NCBI GenBank assembly: GCA_016169945.1
Contig: JADLSH010000133.1
Coordinates: 434,001 to 498,000, forward strand
Source of the DNA: Trachythela sp. YZ-2020
Taxonomy: Eukaryota; Cnidaria; Anthozoa; Malacalcyonacea; Clavulariidae
Direction: 5' to 3'
Length of the DNA: 64,000 nucleotides
This document shows, piece by piece, positions 42,765 through 56,000 of the stretch (positions within the stretch are counted from its first letter, which is position 1; each line of letters begins with the position of its first letter). A program made the position numbers and the translations under genes. The notes under the pieces were generated by a model. It ran no database searches and had not been told where the DNA came from. It was given only the letters and a program-made list of their open reading frames with translations.

Positions 42765-45700
42765 ATTGAACATCTCATAACAAACAACAACATTACAAAC
42801 GAGAAATATTGCTACATTTAAGTACTTTCTTCGTACCGTTTCATATTTTTTAAACAAGAAATGTCTTTTTAATAATTATAATTAATTTTGTTTTAACGAA
42901 GAACGGCGAAATCGGAGCTAAAATTGACGAGAAATTCGTATAGAACAACCGAAAGAGCGAATAATGCGCTCGCAAATACATTCGGGGAGGTTCTTCTCAA
43001 CATTTTAAGGCGAGTACGCTTAGTAAAGTTCCGACTGCCCAAAATTTTGGCCTACAAATATGTGCATATTCTTGCTCGATTTGTATCTTGTATTTTTTCA
43101 ATGATCGAGCCTTCTGCGTGAATTTTTTTTTACTTGTTGAAATTGACAAATTCAAGCTATAATATCTTTTGCTCGATATTAAGCACATGCCTATAGCTGC
43201 AAAGGCAATTCTTTTTAAAGGGACTTTGAAATGATTGATTTCGCCCCGGTTATGCTACTTTGTAAAAAAACCAAGCCAGAAGAAAGCATTTTGCATATGT
43301 TGCTACTAGTTCTACTGTTGTTTATTTTCTGCTTTGTTGTGGTGGGTTCATTTCCCGTCAAAGGTTTCAGCGTTAAAATAAGCTGTCAATATAATTATTA
43401 TATTCACAGCTATAACTTGAGTAGTAGTAGTAGTTCAAATTTTAGAAGAATTCTAGTCCAAAAAAATCATAGATAATATGATAGTTGCTTAGCTACAGCC
43501 TACGGCTAGTAAAGTAACTGCTTAGTCTTTCAAGCGGTAAAGAAAGATATAATTATGACCCATCGCACTGATTTGGACACTGAATGTGAAATAATCTGGA
43601 CACAGTGTCAACTGGCTGGCAAAAAGTCGAAATCGATTTTCTTTTGTTCTTATTATCGACCTAATTCGTCGGATATGGAGAGTCTTGTCGAATTAGATGC
43701 ATCACTATTGAAGATGCACGACAATATCCACAAGAATAATGTCATAGTTGCGGGGGATTTTAATGCACCTGATATCGATTGGCAAAAACCCGAAGTTTCC
43801 AGTACCTGCAATACATCTGAGAGATTACTCGAAATAATTGATGAACATGATTTAACCCAATTTGTCCAAGAACCCACAAGAAGACAAGGAGAAACACAAA
43901 GCATTCTAGATCTTGTATTGTCTAACAATAAGAATATTGTGGGCAACGTAACAGTTGTACCTGGAATTAGTGATCATGATATGGTGCTATTCACTGTGCG
44001 ACCGTCTTGCAAAAAGAAACGGAATGTAAAACGCAAGATCTATTGTAGAAAAAGAGCTGATTGCACCCGTATAAAGGAAGAACTGAAAGAACTTTCTGGC
44101 GATCTTATGACAAACACCAAAGAAGAAACGGTAAACAGTAAGTGGGATAAGTTTGAACAAAATGTACGTCGCATCATGGACAAGCATATTCCACATAAGA
44201 TGACCAGCTCACGGCACAACCTACCCTGGTTTAATCGCCAACTGAGACGCGAAGGGAGAGCTAAGCAAAGATTATACAACAAGGCCAAGAAATCAGGAAA
44301 TCCATCACATTGGCACCAGTTCCGCGCTGCCAGGAAGAAATTGCATAAGAGTTTGAAATCTGCCAGAGATACCTATGTCTCGGAGTATCTTGGGGATGCA
44401 ATTGAAGAAAATCCAAAGCGTTTCTGGTCTTACGTTAAACAATTAAAACAAGACGACGTAGGTGTAGCAGATCTAGAAGTTGCTGGAAAAATAATTAGTG
44501 ATGGAGAAACCAAGTCTGAAATTTCTTAACAAACAATTCTCTTCTGTTTTTACCGACGAAAACCTAACGAATATTCCAACAGTAGGAAGTAGTCCAAAAC
44601 CGGCAATAGGATCAATCAATATTTCAGTTTCTGGTGTTACTAAGCAGTTACTTTCATTAAAAACAAACAAGGCCTGTGGTCCAGATACTATTCCAGCTTG
44701 GTTTCTAAAGGAATATGCTCAAGAAATTTCACCCATGTTAACTGATATTTACCAATGCTCTATAGACACGGGAACTGTACCTTCAAAGTGGAAAAGTGCA
44801 AATATATGTGCCATTTTCAAAAAAGGGAAAAAATCGGAGCCAGCAAATTATCGACCAATCTCACTAACTTGTATTGCCTCTAAGATATTAGAACACATAA
44901 TCCATAGTCACGTTATGAAACATTTGAAACAAAATTACGTGCTAACGGACTGTCAACATGGATTCAGGGCAAAAAGATCAACCGATACCCAACTTATAAT
45001 AACCATACATGATCTGGCGAATACAATTCAACGTGGTGAGTCGACCCATGCTGCCGTTCTGGATTTCTCAAAAGCGTTCGACAAGGTACCGCACCAACGT
45101 CTTCTGAAGAAATTGCATTATTATGGAATTTGTGGAGAATTGCTTGCTTGGTTTGAATCCTTTCTCACACAACGATATCTGTCTGTTGTCTGTGAAGGCG
45201 AAATATCTACGCCCTTACCTGTGACGTCAGGAGTTCCCCAAGGGACAGTGCTCGGACCACTTCTGTTCCTTTTGTACATAAATGACTTGCCTGATAACTT
45301 GCAGTCCACTGTAAAGCTTTTTGCAGATGATGCGTTATTATATGGTGTCAAATTGCGACCATCTGCAGGAAGATCTACATAAACTAGAACAGTGGCAAAG
45401 TCTGTGGCAGATGGAATTTAACCCCGCAAAATAAATGTAAAATTTTATGCATCTCAAACAAAAAGTACCCACCCCAAAAGAGATATATGTTTTGTGGAGT
45501 AGAGCTAGATCAAGTTGAAGAAATATCTTACTTGGGCATTACCATCACCAGTAAACTGAAATGGAATCATCACATTTCGTCGGTGACAAGTAAAGCGACA
45601 AAAGTGTTGGGGGTGGTGCGACGTAATCTGTGGAACTGCCCAAAACAAGTGAGAGAAACGGCATATAAATCCATTGTGCGACCTAAGCTGGAATACGCAA

Positions 45701-46515
45701 GTACAGCCTGGGATCCTCATCTAAAAAAAGATAAGGATGCTTTGGAAAGAGTACAAAGAAAGGCAGCACGTTTCTGTTCAAAGAACTACAATCGTACGGC
45801 AAGTGTCACTGATATGATTAAAAATCTGGAATGGGAAAGTTTAGAAATGAGAAGAAAGAAAGCAAGACTGACATTCTTGTATAAATTCTCCCACAATCTT
45901 GCTGACATAGCAACTGATAACTACCTGCAGTTAAACAATGAAACCAGAACTCGTGGTAGCCACAGTTTTAAATATAGAATTCCTAGAATCACTAAGGATG
46001 TTTTTAAATTTTCTTTTTTTCCCCGCACGATCAGGGAGTGGAATTCACTTCCTGCAGAAATTGTGAGTTTGGACAGTCTATTACGATTCAAAAACAATTT
46101 AAGTAACTTTTTTTAATGCATGTACATATAGTTAAATTTCTAGATTCTTAGGATATTTTAATCGCTATTTATAGCTTTTTTTTAGTTATTATTATTTTAC
46201 AGTTGGTGTGATATCCTATAGGATTTTACCGACTAAACATATGTAGAGGTAGATGTAGAAGCGTACTCGCCTTAAAATGTTGAGAAGAACCTCCCTCTGG
46301 CTCTGCGAATGTATTTACGAGCGCATTCTTCGCTCTTTCGGTTGTTCTATTCTCGTCAATTTTAGCTCCGATTTCGCCGTGCTTCGTTCAAAACAAACTT
46401 GATTATATTAAAAAGACATTTTTTGTTTACAAAATATGAAACTGTACGAAGAAAGTACTTAAAATTGTCAATATTCCTCGTTTGTAATATCGTTGTTTGT
46501 TATCAGATGTTCAAT
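42765..46515. mobile_element. Long-armed inverted-repeat element split by a LINE
   Basis: Arms of about 255 bp, left 42765-43022 and right 46259-46515. They share ATTGAACATCT, CATTACAAACGAG, AAGTACTTTCTTCGTAC, CGGCGAAATCGGAGCTAAAA and TTCTCAACATTTTAAGGCGA in opposite orientation. The left inner part (43023-43529) is unpaired and noncoding. The rest between the arms is a LINE. No target duplication is obvious at the outer ends, so the class is open. Confidence 0.75.
43530..46255 (+). mobile_element. CR1/L2-like LINE, 5'-truncated, RT core intact
   Basis: Starts inside the endonuclease domain (AVKKDIIMTHRTD) and ends after an AT-rich 3' region with GTAGAGGTAGATGTAGA. Frames: 43555-44529 endonuclease and linker (GDFNAPDIDW, ILDLVLSNN, SDHDMV), 44498-45382 reverse transcriptase ([50 protein letters not shown]), 45487-46116 C-terminal region (ISYLGITI, YASTAWDP, FFPRTIREWNSLP). 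RT motifs, including both Asp of FADD, are intact. Two or three small indels near 44510, 45352 and 45430 break the frame. It is better preserved than the LINE at 30480 and of a different subfamily. Confidence 0.92.
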
Positions 46516-46661
46516 GTGTAATATAATTTCATAATTTATGCATAATTTTGCTCTCAGCCAATCAAAATCACTACCAGGTTTTCTGGTAGTGAGTGACGTC
46601 ACTGGACTGGGTTTTCGTCAAGTGCCTTCAGGCGGACATCTCAACAGTGGCCGTCTGAAAT

Positions 46662-49168
46662 GAGGTCGGTAATCTTCGTGTAAATCCTTCGAGTTAAGCA
46701 ATCCGAGTTAAGCCCTTTTCGAGTTAAGCCCCGACCACGCCCTAACCACACCCATGACATACCCATTTTCGTCAAGGGCTTAACTCAAAGTATGAAACAC
46801 AATTTGGGCACTTCGAGTTAAGCCCTGGGGCTTAACTCGAAGTCTTTCAAGAAAGTTGATGATGCTCGAGTTAAGCCCCGACATTTGAAACATGTAAATG
46901 AGCCACACGAATTTGAGTCGCCCCACGTTACAGACACACCGATTAGACAACGCAGCGAATATTTTAGTTGAGAAAGAAACAAATTCACTCCTTGTAAATC
47001 TCTTTTCTTATACACATTGTCAAATTTTCTATAAAAGGTTCGTTTCGTGAGAAGGAAAGACCTTAGAACCATCCTCGGAAGAAAACAGCTTTTCCTATTG
47101 AACAAAAATATACAAAAAGTATATTCACGACCTAAATGTGGCTTAAATATTTTTGAAATTTAAGTTATCTACTTTACATTACTGCCGTTTTATTGGATGG
47201 AATGACCAAAAGTAATGATTTTCAAGACTATTACAAACCTCCAATTAGAAATCCCCAGTTTGGCCTGTCAGACCACATAACTATCACTGCTTTTCCAGAA
47301 TCACGTGAAAGATCAAAACTGCAAAGTAAAACCATTAAAATCCGTTCAAAAAGGCGTTGCGATATTGCAAGTGTAGCTCGTTTCCTCATAGAGATCCCAT
47401 GGGACAGTGTGTTTATTCGTGCTGAATCCTGCGACGACAACTTATCTATACTAACTGATATAATAAAGTATGGACTGGATACCATTATACCTGGATATCA
47501 TTAAAAAACGACAGAGAGCTTTTACCTCAGGTAACGTTATTCCTTTACACAAAGTTAAGAAACAAAGTGAATCGCGAGAGGAAACGATGTCGGAAGACAT
47601 ATCATAATAGCAAGGTACGAGACCTGCAGCGCGTCAAACCCCGAGATTGGTAGCGTGAAATAAAGCAATTCTGTGGTACATCAAGAACAACGCAACGTGA
47701 TATTCGGTCAATTTTAAGAACACATACTGATTGTAATGATCAAGAATTGGCCAAAGGAGATCAATGACGTCAGTTGCAAGAAAAGAAGAATCAGTTGCAA
47801 GAAAACTTCGTCGGATAAGTATATCAACTTCAGGTGGTCTTGATGACATACCAAACTGGGTATTAAAAGAATACTCTGATATGTTATTTATTCTTAATAC
47901 GTCATTTTGTGAATCCAAAGTTCCACGTGTATGGAAAGTTCCACGTGTATGCAAAAGCCCATACGATCGAGGATTTCAACAAAGACCTTAGGCCAATTTC
48001 CTTAACATCTACTTTATAAAAAATCGCAGAAGCATCCATTATAGAGCAGGAAGTAAAATCTACTTTACTGAAGGTCATCCACCCACAACAATTTGGCTTT
48101 ATTCCTGCTTCTTGTACAACTTTCGCCCTCATCTCGATGTTACATCATTGGCTTGAAGCTACAGATGGAACTGGCTCGTGCGTAAGGATTGCTCTTCTGG
48201 ATTATAGAAAGGCATTCGATTTAGTAGATCATAAACTGTTGACGTTGATAGCCAAACTTTTTAGTCTTGGAATCAAACCCACAGTCGTAAACTGAATTAT
48301 TGACTTCCTACGTGGTAGGAAAATTTTAAGGTACAAAAATTGGTCCCTGGCTTTTCTTGGCGACAGGATCTCAAATGGAATGACCATGTAGACGGTATTA
48401 CATGCAAAGCATCAAAGCGGCTATGTCTTCTAAGACTCCTCAAGCGTGCTGGTGTTTATCTAGACTCTTTTAATTAGTACAGTTTTACTGTGCGTGTATC
48501 AGATCGGTCCTGAAATATGCATGCCAAGCGTTTAATAGTAGCCTCCCGTCCTATTTATCGAACCAAATAGAAAGAATACAGAAACGGGCCCTTAGAATTA
48601 TTTGTCCTGACGAAAGTTATAGTGAAGCCTTAAACATCACAGGATTGCAATCCTTATCTGATAGAAGAGATAAATTATGTGTAGAACTTTTTCACTCTAT
48701 CTCTAATAATGATCAACATAAATTATCTAACTCATTACCACAACTCTGTTCAAATGACAACCTTAGATGTAAATCTAAGTACAAACTACCAGCAGTAAAA
48801 ACGAGCAGATTTAGGGATTCTTTTATTATGCTTTACGCATCACGAGTTAAAAGTTAATATATTATCTTTAGAAGTTGTATATATAAAATATCACGTATTT
48901 TAAACATATATTTATAATGTATTATCTAAAGTTGTAATTAGTTTGCACGTAATTCAGTCCACGGACTGCGATGTGTAAATTTTTAGTATTATCAATTAAA
49001 CAATTAACTAACACGAAGGGTCAAAATTGTGTTTCTTTCTTCGAGTTCAGCCCTTGAAAAAAATGGGCGTGACATGGGTGTGGTTAGGGCGTGGTCGGAG
49101 CTTAACTCGAAAAGGACTTAACTCGGAGGGCTTAACTTGAAGGACTTAACTCGAAGATTAGCGACCTC
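46662..49168. mobile_element. Mutator-like long-TIR element containing a LINE remnant
   Basis: Inverted ends start GAGGTCGGTAATCTTCG (left) and GAGGTCGCTAATCTTCG (right, reverse complement) and continue for about 150 bp with repeated TCGAGTTAAGCCC words and CGACCACGCCCTAACCACAC. A perfect 9-bp duplication GTCTGAAAT stands at 46653-46661 and 49169-49177. A 9-bp duplication with long inverted ends is typical of Mutator-like elements. No MULE transposase is present. The interior is taken by a decayed LINE. Confidence 0.85.
47190..48990 (+). pseudogene. Heavily decayed CR1/L2-like LINE inside the Mutator-like element
   Basis: Pieces recognisable in order: end of endonuclease (FGLSDHITITAFPE, 47265-47320), RT beginning (GLDDIPNWVLKEYSDML, near 47840), a middle piece around 48200 (LLDYRKAFDLVDHKL), then a jump with loss of the YADD region to the C-terminal part (DLKWNDHVDG near 48375, and RIQKRALRIICPDESYSEAL near 48570), ending at 48857. 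Numerous stops and frameshifts. Related to the 30480 LINE rather than the 43530 LINE, judged by the RKAFDLVDH and NDHVD blocks. Confidence 0.75.
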
Positions 49169-49177
49169 GTCTGAAAT

Positions 49178-49559
49178 TCAGGCTAGCATTTGGCTAACGA
49201 TTAACGTTATTAATATGACAATTAATTAACAATATTCGCGTTTAAATAACAACTAAATTAAATCAAATACTTAAATATACACGACAATCGTCCAAACAAC
49301 AACGAAGTACTTTTGTCCCAAAAGTAGAATTCCACACATTGACAACCACGTTTTCCAAACTCCAAATAGTTGTGTAGTCCACTTTCACGTTTACCCTAGA
49401 GAAAACGCTTGTAATATATCCCGAGTAGAACACTGAGCGGCAGCACGCAGTATATTAACGTTTCCAAGCCTTTTTCAATAAATAACTGGATAATTGGGGT
49501 TTTATTTCATGTTTCCTATATATTTATAGAACCTATTAAAATGGCATTTTTAGTTGTAT
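49178..49559. other. Spacer
   Basis: AT-rich, no supported feature. Confidence 0.4.
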
Positions 49560-49695
49560 TTCATTCGTGTTCACTCGTGTTCACACTTGTTCACTTGTGT
49601 TCACTCGTGTTCACCCGTGTTCCACTCGTGCTCACTCGTGTTCAATCGTGTTCATTCGTGTTCGTTCGTGTTCGTTCGTGTTCATTCGTGTTCAA
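49560..49695. repeat. 10-bp minisatellite
   Basis: About 13 copies of TCGTGTTCAC/T with variants, spanning two apparent ORFs that are artefacts of the repeat. Confidence 0.9.
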
Positions 49696-50633
49696 TTTTA
49701 CAATCAAAATGGCAAACTACCTTTTAATATGTCAAGAAAAACAAAAATGAGGCAATAAAAATTGTTTAAATGCTCTTACCTGCCTGCAATATTAAATCAA
49801 GGGTAGACAATTTTTCTACTTCTTTTCAAACTCGAGTTCAATTTTAGACAGTGAAACGCTATCATTTTCAGCTGTTTTCGTTGATAAATGTCCACTTTTG
49901 TACGAAAAGTAGCAAAAACTCAATACCCATGTGCCTTTAACTGCCCTGCGCCTAGTCGTTTCTCATAAAAATCTGTTTAAAGCATAAGCGAATCACCAAG
50001 ATTATACCTATGATTAAAGCATTAGCCGTAACAGTCTGGAGGCAGTTCTCAAAAATAACGCGTTCGATGGACATTTTGAGTAGAAGCAAGAAACAGGGCT
50101 TAAAATGTTCGTCTTGTGGTCCTTTTTAAGAATATCGCTGTTTCCAACTCTAAATTTATTTTCAAAAGCTGTTAAAGGGGCTCTACTCCAGACGCATACG
50201 CGTGCAACATGAAAGCGAGGCTGAACTTTAAAATTCGTTTTAAAAGCCAGAAAAATGTTTCTAGGACTATGTAGAAGGTATCACAGTTACCTACGGCTTA
50301 ATTGTGTTTAATATCTAAACAAATAGTAGGTACAGGTCTATCACGTGACTAGCGAGCTTGATCACGATCTGATGACTTATTTTCCAATGCAAGAGCATAC
50401 AGTGTTTACCAATGGAATTTACGGTGACCAATAAAAAACAAAAATAGACACTTGATTGTGCAGATAGATAAATGTGTAATTATCGAACAAGTATGTAATA
50501 TTTAAGTATTAAAGATTTAAGTATGTCACAAAATGTAACTGAAACTCAAGTGCTCATGTCACTAGCAATGTACTAACGTCACACATTTTTAAGAGTTTTT
50601 TCTTTAACATAAAGGTCTCATTCGTCCAAGATA
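49696..50633. other. Spacer
   Basis: No recognised gene or repeat. Weakly structured AT-rich sequence. Confidence 0.4.
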
Positions 50634-50807
50634 GTGTTTACGCAACCTTATTGTCGCCGCAATTACAAGCTTTGGAGCACTTTAAAGATAGGCGCACACA
50701 AGAACATCTTCGTGTCCCACAATCACGCTCTGTGGAACAGCCGCAGTATGCTAACTGCAAGTAAGCAGCCGGGACTGGTTCTTTGGTCATCAGCTGGGAC
50801 TTCAGAA

Positions 50808-51000
50808 TGCGATGTTGTTCTCATCAAGATGGTGCAGCAGCTCGTGATATTTCATTTGCGATGTTGTTCTCACCAAGATGGTGCAGCAGCTCGTGATATT
50901 TCACGAATACGGCTCAAGCAGACGTCTTATCAATACCAACAAACTGGCTTGTACCCAAGCAGACGTCTTACCAATACCAACAAAATGCCTTTCTCTCCTC
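50808..51000. repeat. Two short tandem duplications
   Basis: A 48-bp-scale duplication (GCGATGTTGTTCTCA.CAAGATGGTGCAGCAGCTCG twice, 50808-50903) followed by a roughly 41-bp one (AAGCAGACGTCTTA.CAATACCAACAAA twice, about 50917-50984). They lie in the decayed minus-strand gene next door. Confidence 0.75.
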
Positions 51001-51580
51001 TTCGGTGATCTTGATTTGGTGTATCTTTCTTCTTGCTGTTCCTGAAAACATCCAAACAATCTCACATAAGTGGGGTTTATGCGCCGTCAGAAGCAGAAAC
51101 ACGTCAGTGTCGCGAGATATCACATTTATCTGCCGACTTCCGCGGACTGTAGCGTCTCGGGCAAGCAGCAAGATACGAGTGTCAGCTTCCTCGTGGTCGG
51201 ATTCGAGTCCAGACACATCTTGGCAGTTCGAACTCCACGCCTTCTTTGCGTCATTGAAGCCTCCGCTGATAACAAGCTCTTGTCCAGGGTGTATTTGGCA
51301 AGTCCCAGACAGTTGTGTTCAAAGGAAATGTGCCAGACTTGCCTTATTCTCGTCGAGAAAAATAAACCGGTCCCAGTTTCCAATTTTCTGCTCACTGCTT
51401 TCAACCTTTCTCTTAATTCCTTTACCTTTTCCTCGGAATTGTTCAAGTACCGATCAAACACAATATCAGCGCTTGGGCATTTGTCAGAAAAATGCGAAAG
51501 GAGGTACGACTGGAACTTGTCACACCATTCGCCGAACGTTGTAGATTTTTCGCGGTTTCCTAATGTCCATCAATGATAGT
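50900..51580 (-). pseudogene. Decayed gene of a repeated HEEADTR/SRDTDV protein family
   Basis: The minus strand shows FDRYLNN, then (other frames) LDENKA.LAHF, ELVISGGFNDAKKAWSSN, and in 50968-51216 SDHEEADTRILLLARDA, then VISRDTDVFLLLTAHKPHLC. This order is that of an uncharacterised protein repeated in cnidarian genomes, presumably part of a mobile element. At least three frame changes. The following segment (SQFVGIDKT) is duplicated. No function is assigned to the family that I know of. Confidence 0.6.
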
Positions 51581-52370
51581 GCATGTGTCACTAAGTTCGT
51601 AGGAGCTTGGTTTTGTGTTGTGTTTTCTTGTAGTACATGACACAAGTCAGTTTACTTTACAGTTCCTTAGCTTTCCATCTACAGTTGCTAATGATAATGA
51701 TAATGGGACTGACGAGAGTACACGTTCCAGTAAAGCGTCAACTTCTCTTCCAGAATCCAATGCAATTACAACTCGCCTGAAAAGATCTCTGTCTGCCTTG
51801 ATAGATACTGTTTTATCTCCGTCGACTTTTACATTGACGGCGTAGAGTGTCTCAAACGTCTTGAGCTTCTGTTTTAATCTGTTCGTGTAACTTAGTTTCC
51901 TTCTTTATCAATCTTTCCTGGACAATGATTTGTGATGGGATTTGGGGTTAGAGGTTAGAGGTTAAGGTTAGTGATTTTGTCCTCCAATGCCAATTTGGCT
52001 AGCCCTTTTTCATGATTTTTTTGTTATTAAATATTATTGAGATTGTATTATATAAGATTGACGTAATTTACTTTTTATTTTTTTTAGTTTTAGTTTTAAC
52101 AGCTTTATTGAACGATGTTCAAACGGCAAGAGTGCGAACGGGACTCAGAGACCATGCGAGGCACTCTCCCGCTTCAATTTTGTTTACAACTAATTTCGGT
52201 AATTACAAGAATTTTATAAATAGGTAAACATATACCTGTTGATTTATATCAAAAGACGCTGTTGCACCACATTTCATTTCATTTATGATGCATAATGTGA
52301 AAAATTCAGTACGCTGAATCAGGATAAAACAAAACCTGACACGAGGAGCTGGTATATGTTTACATCAGAG
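51581..52370. other. Spacer
   Basis: May contain further remnants of the neighbouring gene (51650-51850), but nothing clear. The rest is plain AT-rich sequence. Confidence 0.35.
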
Positions 52371-52880
52371 TTAACTATTTCTATGGCACGAACAGCTACG
52401 ATACAAAGACCACGTACAGCACATGTCAACATCAAAACTACTACTTAATAAATTGAAATAAATTCTTGACAAGAAGCATTTAAACGTTGCCAAACTGCGA
52501 AGATCTCCAGAAGAAGCAATTTTGCAAGTGTGATTCCAGAGTGGAACAATACGGTTAAAGAACAATGCCTGAAAAGTGCTACTTTTACATGACGTAGCTT
52601 TACGCACTAGGGAAGGATTATTACAATTACGGGTACGACTATGATTAACAAATGACGCAAAATCGAAAACATTGAAATCATAAAAACCATGCAAATTTTA
52701 AACATAAATGTCAGATCCTTCTTTTCCCTGTCAAAGGCCAATGGTAAAAGATTCAGAGCCAGCAATCTGTCCCTGTAGGTTATGTCACCTTTCTTCGATT
52801 GAAGTATCCATCTTGTTGCACGCCTTTGAACTTGCTCCAGATTATATTTGTTATTATATTGAGAGGGAGACCAGACCTCT
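52371..52880 (-). pseudogene. LINE reverse transcriptase C-terminal fragment
   Basis: Minus strand: pieces near 52880-52700 (EQVQ.RAT, RDRLLALNLLPL, DREKKDLTFMFKI) in changing frames, then 52371-52694, with FASFVNHSRTRNCNNPS, FFNRIVPLWNHTCKIA and LATFKCFLSRIYFNL. A CR1-like tail with no RT core and no clear 3' tail. Confidence 0.7.
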
Positions 52881-52926
52881 GTGGCATAGCATAATTGTGA
52901 CTTAACGAATAATTACTTCGTAATAT

Positions 52927-53002
52927 AATGATAATGATAACAGTACTAATTATCATCATCATCATGATGGTGGTGGTGGTGGTGGTGCTGCTGATGGTGG
53001 CG
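52927..53002. repeat. ATC/GGT microsatellite
   Basis: AATGATAATGATAAC, ATCATCATCATC and GGTGGTGGTGGTGGTGGTG in succession. Confidence 0.9.
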
Positions 53003-56000
53003 ATGATGTTCCATTTTTCCAATTAGTAGAAGATGCAAAAACTATAGCGGATATAATTTACAATATTTCACAAGGTGGTCGGTCGTGTAAAAATCTCCTT
53101 TAGCATCTTAACCTCCTCTCCGGAGATCTCGCCAATTGTTACACAATGGCTTCTTCCTTTATTCGGCTTGCTAATAAAAGGGAAGAGGACTTATTAAAGA
53201 GAATCTCAGTAGAATAAAAAACTTGCAAAACGACGTACAGTAACATATATATATAACAGGGCCTGTTCATTTGAGCCACATGCAGGTTGGCCGGAAAACA
53301 TACCTAAGGTGGATGAAATATTTCTGTGTTCATATGACTGTTTACGTCTATACCTAAGCACAGTGTGCATTTTGTTGTGATTGAACACTTTGAGCATTGA
53401 ACAAACTGTACATACTATATATTACGAATTATATGGTGTCTGCCCACAGCAGGCCTATTTTCCTTGTTTATATATGACATTAACGTCGCTTCATACACGT
53501 CAGACGATCAAATACAACTTCTCAAGGAAAACTTGCTTGTCTGTACACAGGGCTTTCTAACACACGAAGCAATTTTCACTGCAAACGCGGTTTTGGGCAC
53601 AGTGACTTACTGTAAAGTCACATTTACCACTTTTTACCTGCATAGTTCCCAGCTACATTATATTCATATAACTAGTGCTCACGTTTTGAGTTTCAGTACC
53701 ATGTCTGTCTATTATACACCTCAGGATACTGTGTCGCATTTTAAGTTTGTTTTCCAATGCTTTTCCTGGATTTGATCTCAGTTTTGACATAGCAAGGACG
53801 TATATGAGTATTAAGAGAATCTTCTACGCTATATGAAGTATCGATTTTCTGCAATGTTCAGAATGTAAGATTATTAATCTTCGAATTTCACTAAAATATT
53901 TAATCCTACAACATTGTAGAATATATTTCAAATTGTAGACAGCTCCCTTTACTGACAGCTCCCTTTACTATATTCAGAAACCATTAAATAGTACAGGTAC
54001 ATGATGCCAAAATCGAAGGCTACATTATTACGATAACCATACATTACATTATGACCTTACTGTAGATCTGGATGCCATTACATGTTAAGCAACTTGATTA
54101 AATCATATTCAGAAAATTACATCACCAAATGCATAAAGCAATTTAAAGAGGATTTTGGAACAATGGATCCTTATTGAAAAAGCAATTAAGTAGTGAGTTT
54201 ATAATCCTTAATAGTTTCTTTGCTGATTTTCACAGAATAAGAATTATTTTTGGCTAACAAATTTGATCATATAAAATTGTCAAATCTATTTTTGATTTTA
54301 GACAGCTTCCTTTACTGGGTGTAATGAAAATATTAGAATGCCATTAAAATAATACTTGTTTAAATTCCAATTAAGTAATACGTATTAAACTGATGATTCG
54401 CAGGAAACATTTTTTGTTGTTGTTCCGATCTAAGGTTTTCAATCTGTTTATTAACAAAATTATGAAATGTACTTTTTTTCTGAGTGAAGTCATGAGTGTT
54501 CAAAAGTGGCTTCCACGAAACTTTGCATGCACTGTGCAAAACTGTCGAATGAAGCAATGTCCTAATGAATGACATGTCAATATACATATGTTGTTTTGTA
54601 TTTTTGTTTTGCAACTATATGTTAAATTTATAACGTCAATGCCTAAGATGATATATATTAGGAATAGAAAACACCCAAATGTTGGTTTACATGTTATTCA
54701 CATTTTGTGGAATTGTCCAAATGTTCCAATGGATGCAGAGGAAGACAGAAATGTCCCTACAAATGTTTGCAATATTATATGTTAAATTTTTCTTTATTTT
54801 TCTTGTTTGTTTCTTTGCTTGCTTGCTTGCTTCCTTGTTTGTTTGTTCGTTTGTTGATTTTTTTCCTTTTTTTGTGTCATTCTTATTTTGTCAATTGTCT
54901 GTCTTTCCCGGACACGATTAATTTCCTTTACATTACCATTTTGTAACTATTCAGTTGAGTTGTGATTATTTGTTCCAAAATAACCATCTTGAAAATGATG
55001 GAAAGACAGTGAACAACCCAGTTTTTATGGACACTCATAGAGTAAAGCAATATGCAATCTTAACCAAACCCACTTGACGATTGTGACGACCATTTCCGGG
55101 AAGATGATTTGGCCGCAGGAACTCACAATTTATAAAGAGGACATTCAAGGATGATCTTGTGGAGTTGTGACTTGGTATATTTTTATTGATTACGAACTAA
55201 GGAAAGATCACAAATTTACTGTAGAAAATTGGACTATACAGAACATTAGCTGAACATGTTCCGAATTATAGAAAACTGCTGTATTATTGTCTTAAACTTT
55301 AAAACAACTGAAACTGGAAGATATCACTTAAAAGATAGACCTGTTATGAATAAAAAAAGTTCCTGTCTCTGAGATGTTATTAATTTATGTTAATTGTAAC
55401 TTTGTCGAAAATAACATAATTGCTCTAATGAAATCCTATTACATTGAACTAACACTGGACAAGTATCTGAGAAAGGGATATTAGTTTACTTTTGATGATC
55501 ATGGAGATTCTTTTATATGAATCTTTTCGAGGTTGTGTTGAATTCCAGACAAAAATACTTGTGTAATATAAAATATTATAGACAACAATATAGAAGTAAA
55601 TAAAAAGGTTGAAAATTGCTTACAGTTTTTGGTACCGTGAAAAGTTCATCTACTTCTACCTCTACAATAGGATCGCCTGTATCAAATTACTCTGGATCAA
55701 AATGCATTGGCGGAAATACCACGTCATGCTTATTCTTTCAACTACAAACACCATGTTAGTAACCGTACAATATTTATAACAAGAGAAATACATTGAATAT
55801 AAGCGTTCCTTTTTGCATGTACTTTCTCTATAGTGGATATTATTAGCTATCGCGTGACCATCTGCTAGAGAAGACAAAAAATATCTGAAGCCTGTTTTCA
55901 TTTATTCTTAACGGTCATGAACATATCAAGGTAGCCGATGTAATATAGTGGTGATATACAGTATCAGCTAGATTCAGAAAATACTGATTTCCATACATCA

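Noticed and set aside
49560..49695. Possible CRISPR-like array
   Set aside because: Unit length of 10 bp without spacers in a eukaryotic context. It is a plain minisatellite.
49541..49758. Two overlapping plus-strand ORFs with SLVFTRVH-type repeats
   Set aside because: Translations of a 10-bp minisatellite. Every frame stays open.
53464..53775. 103-codon plus-strand ORF
   Set aside because: No domain, no splice context and no homologous copy in the window. Length is not exceptional for 3 kb of noncoding sequence.
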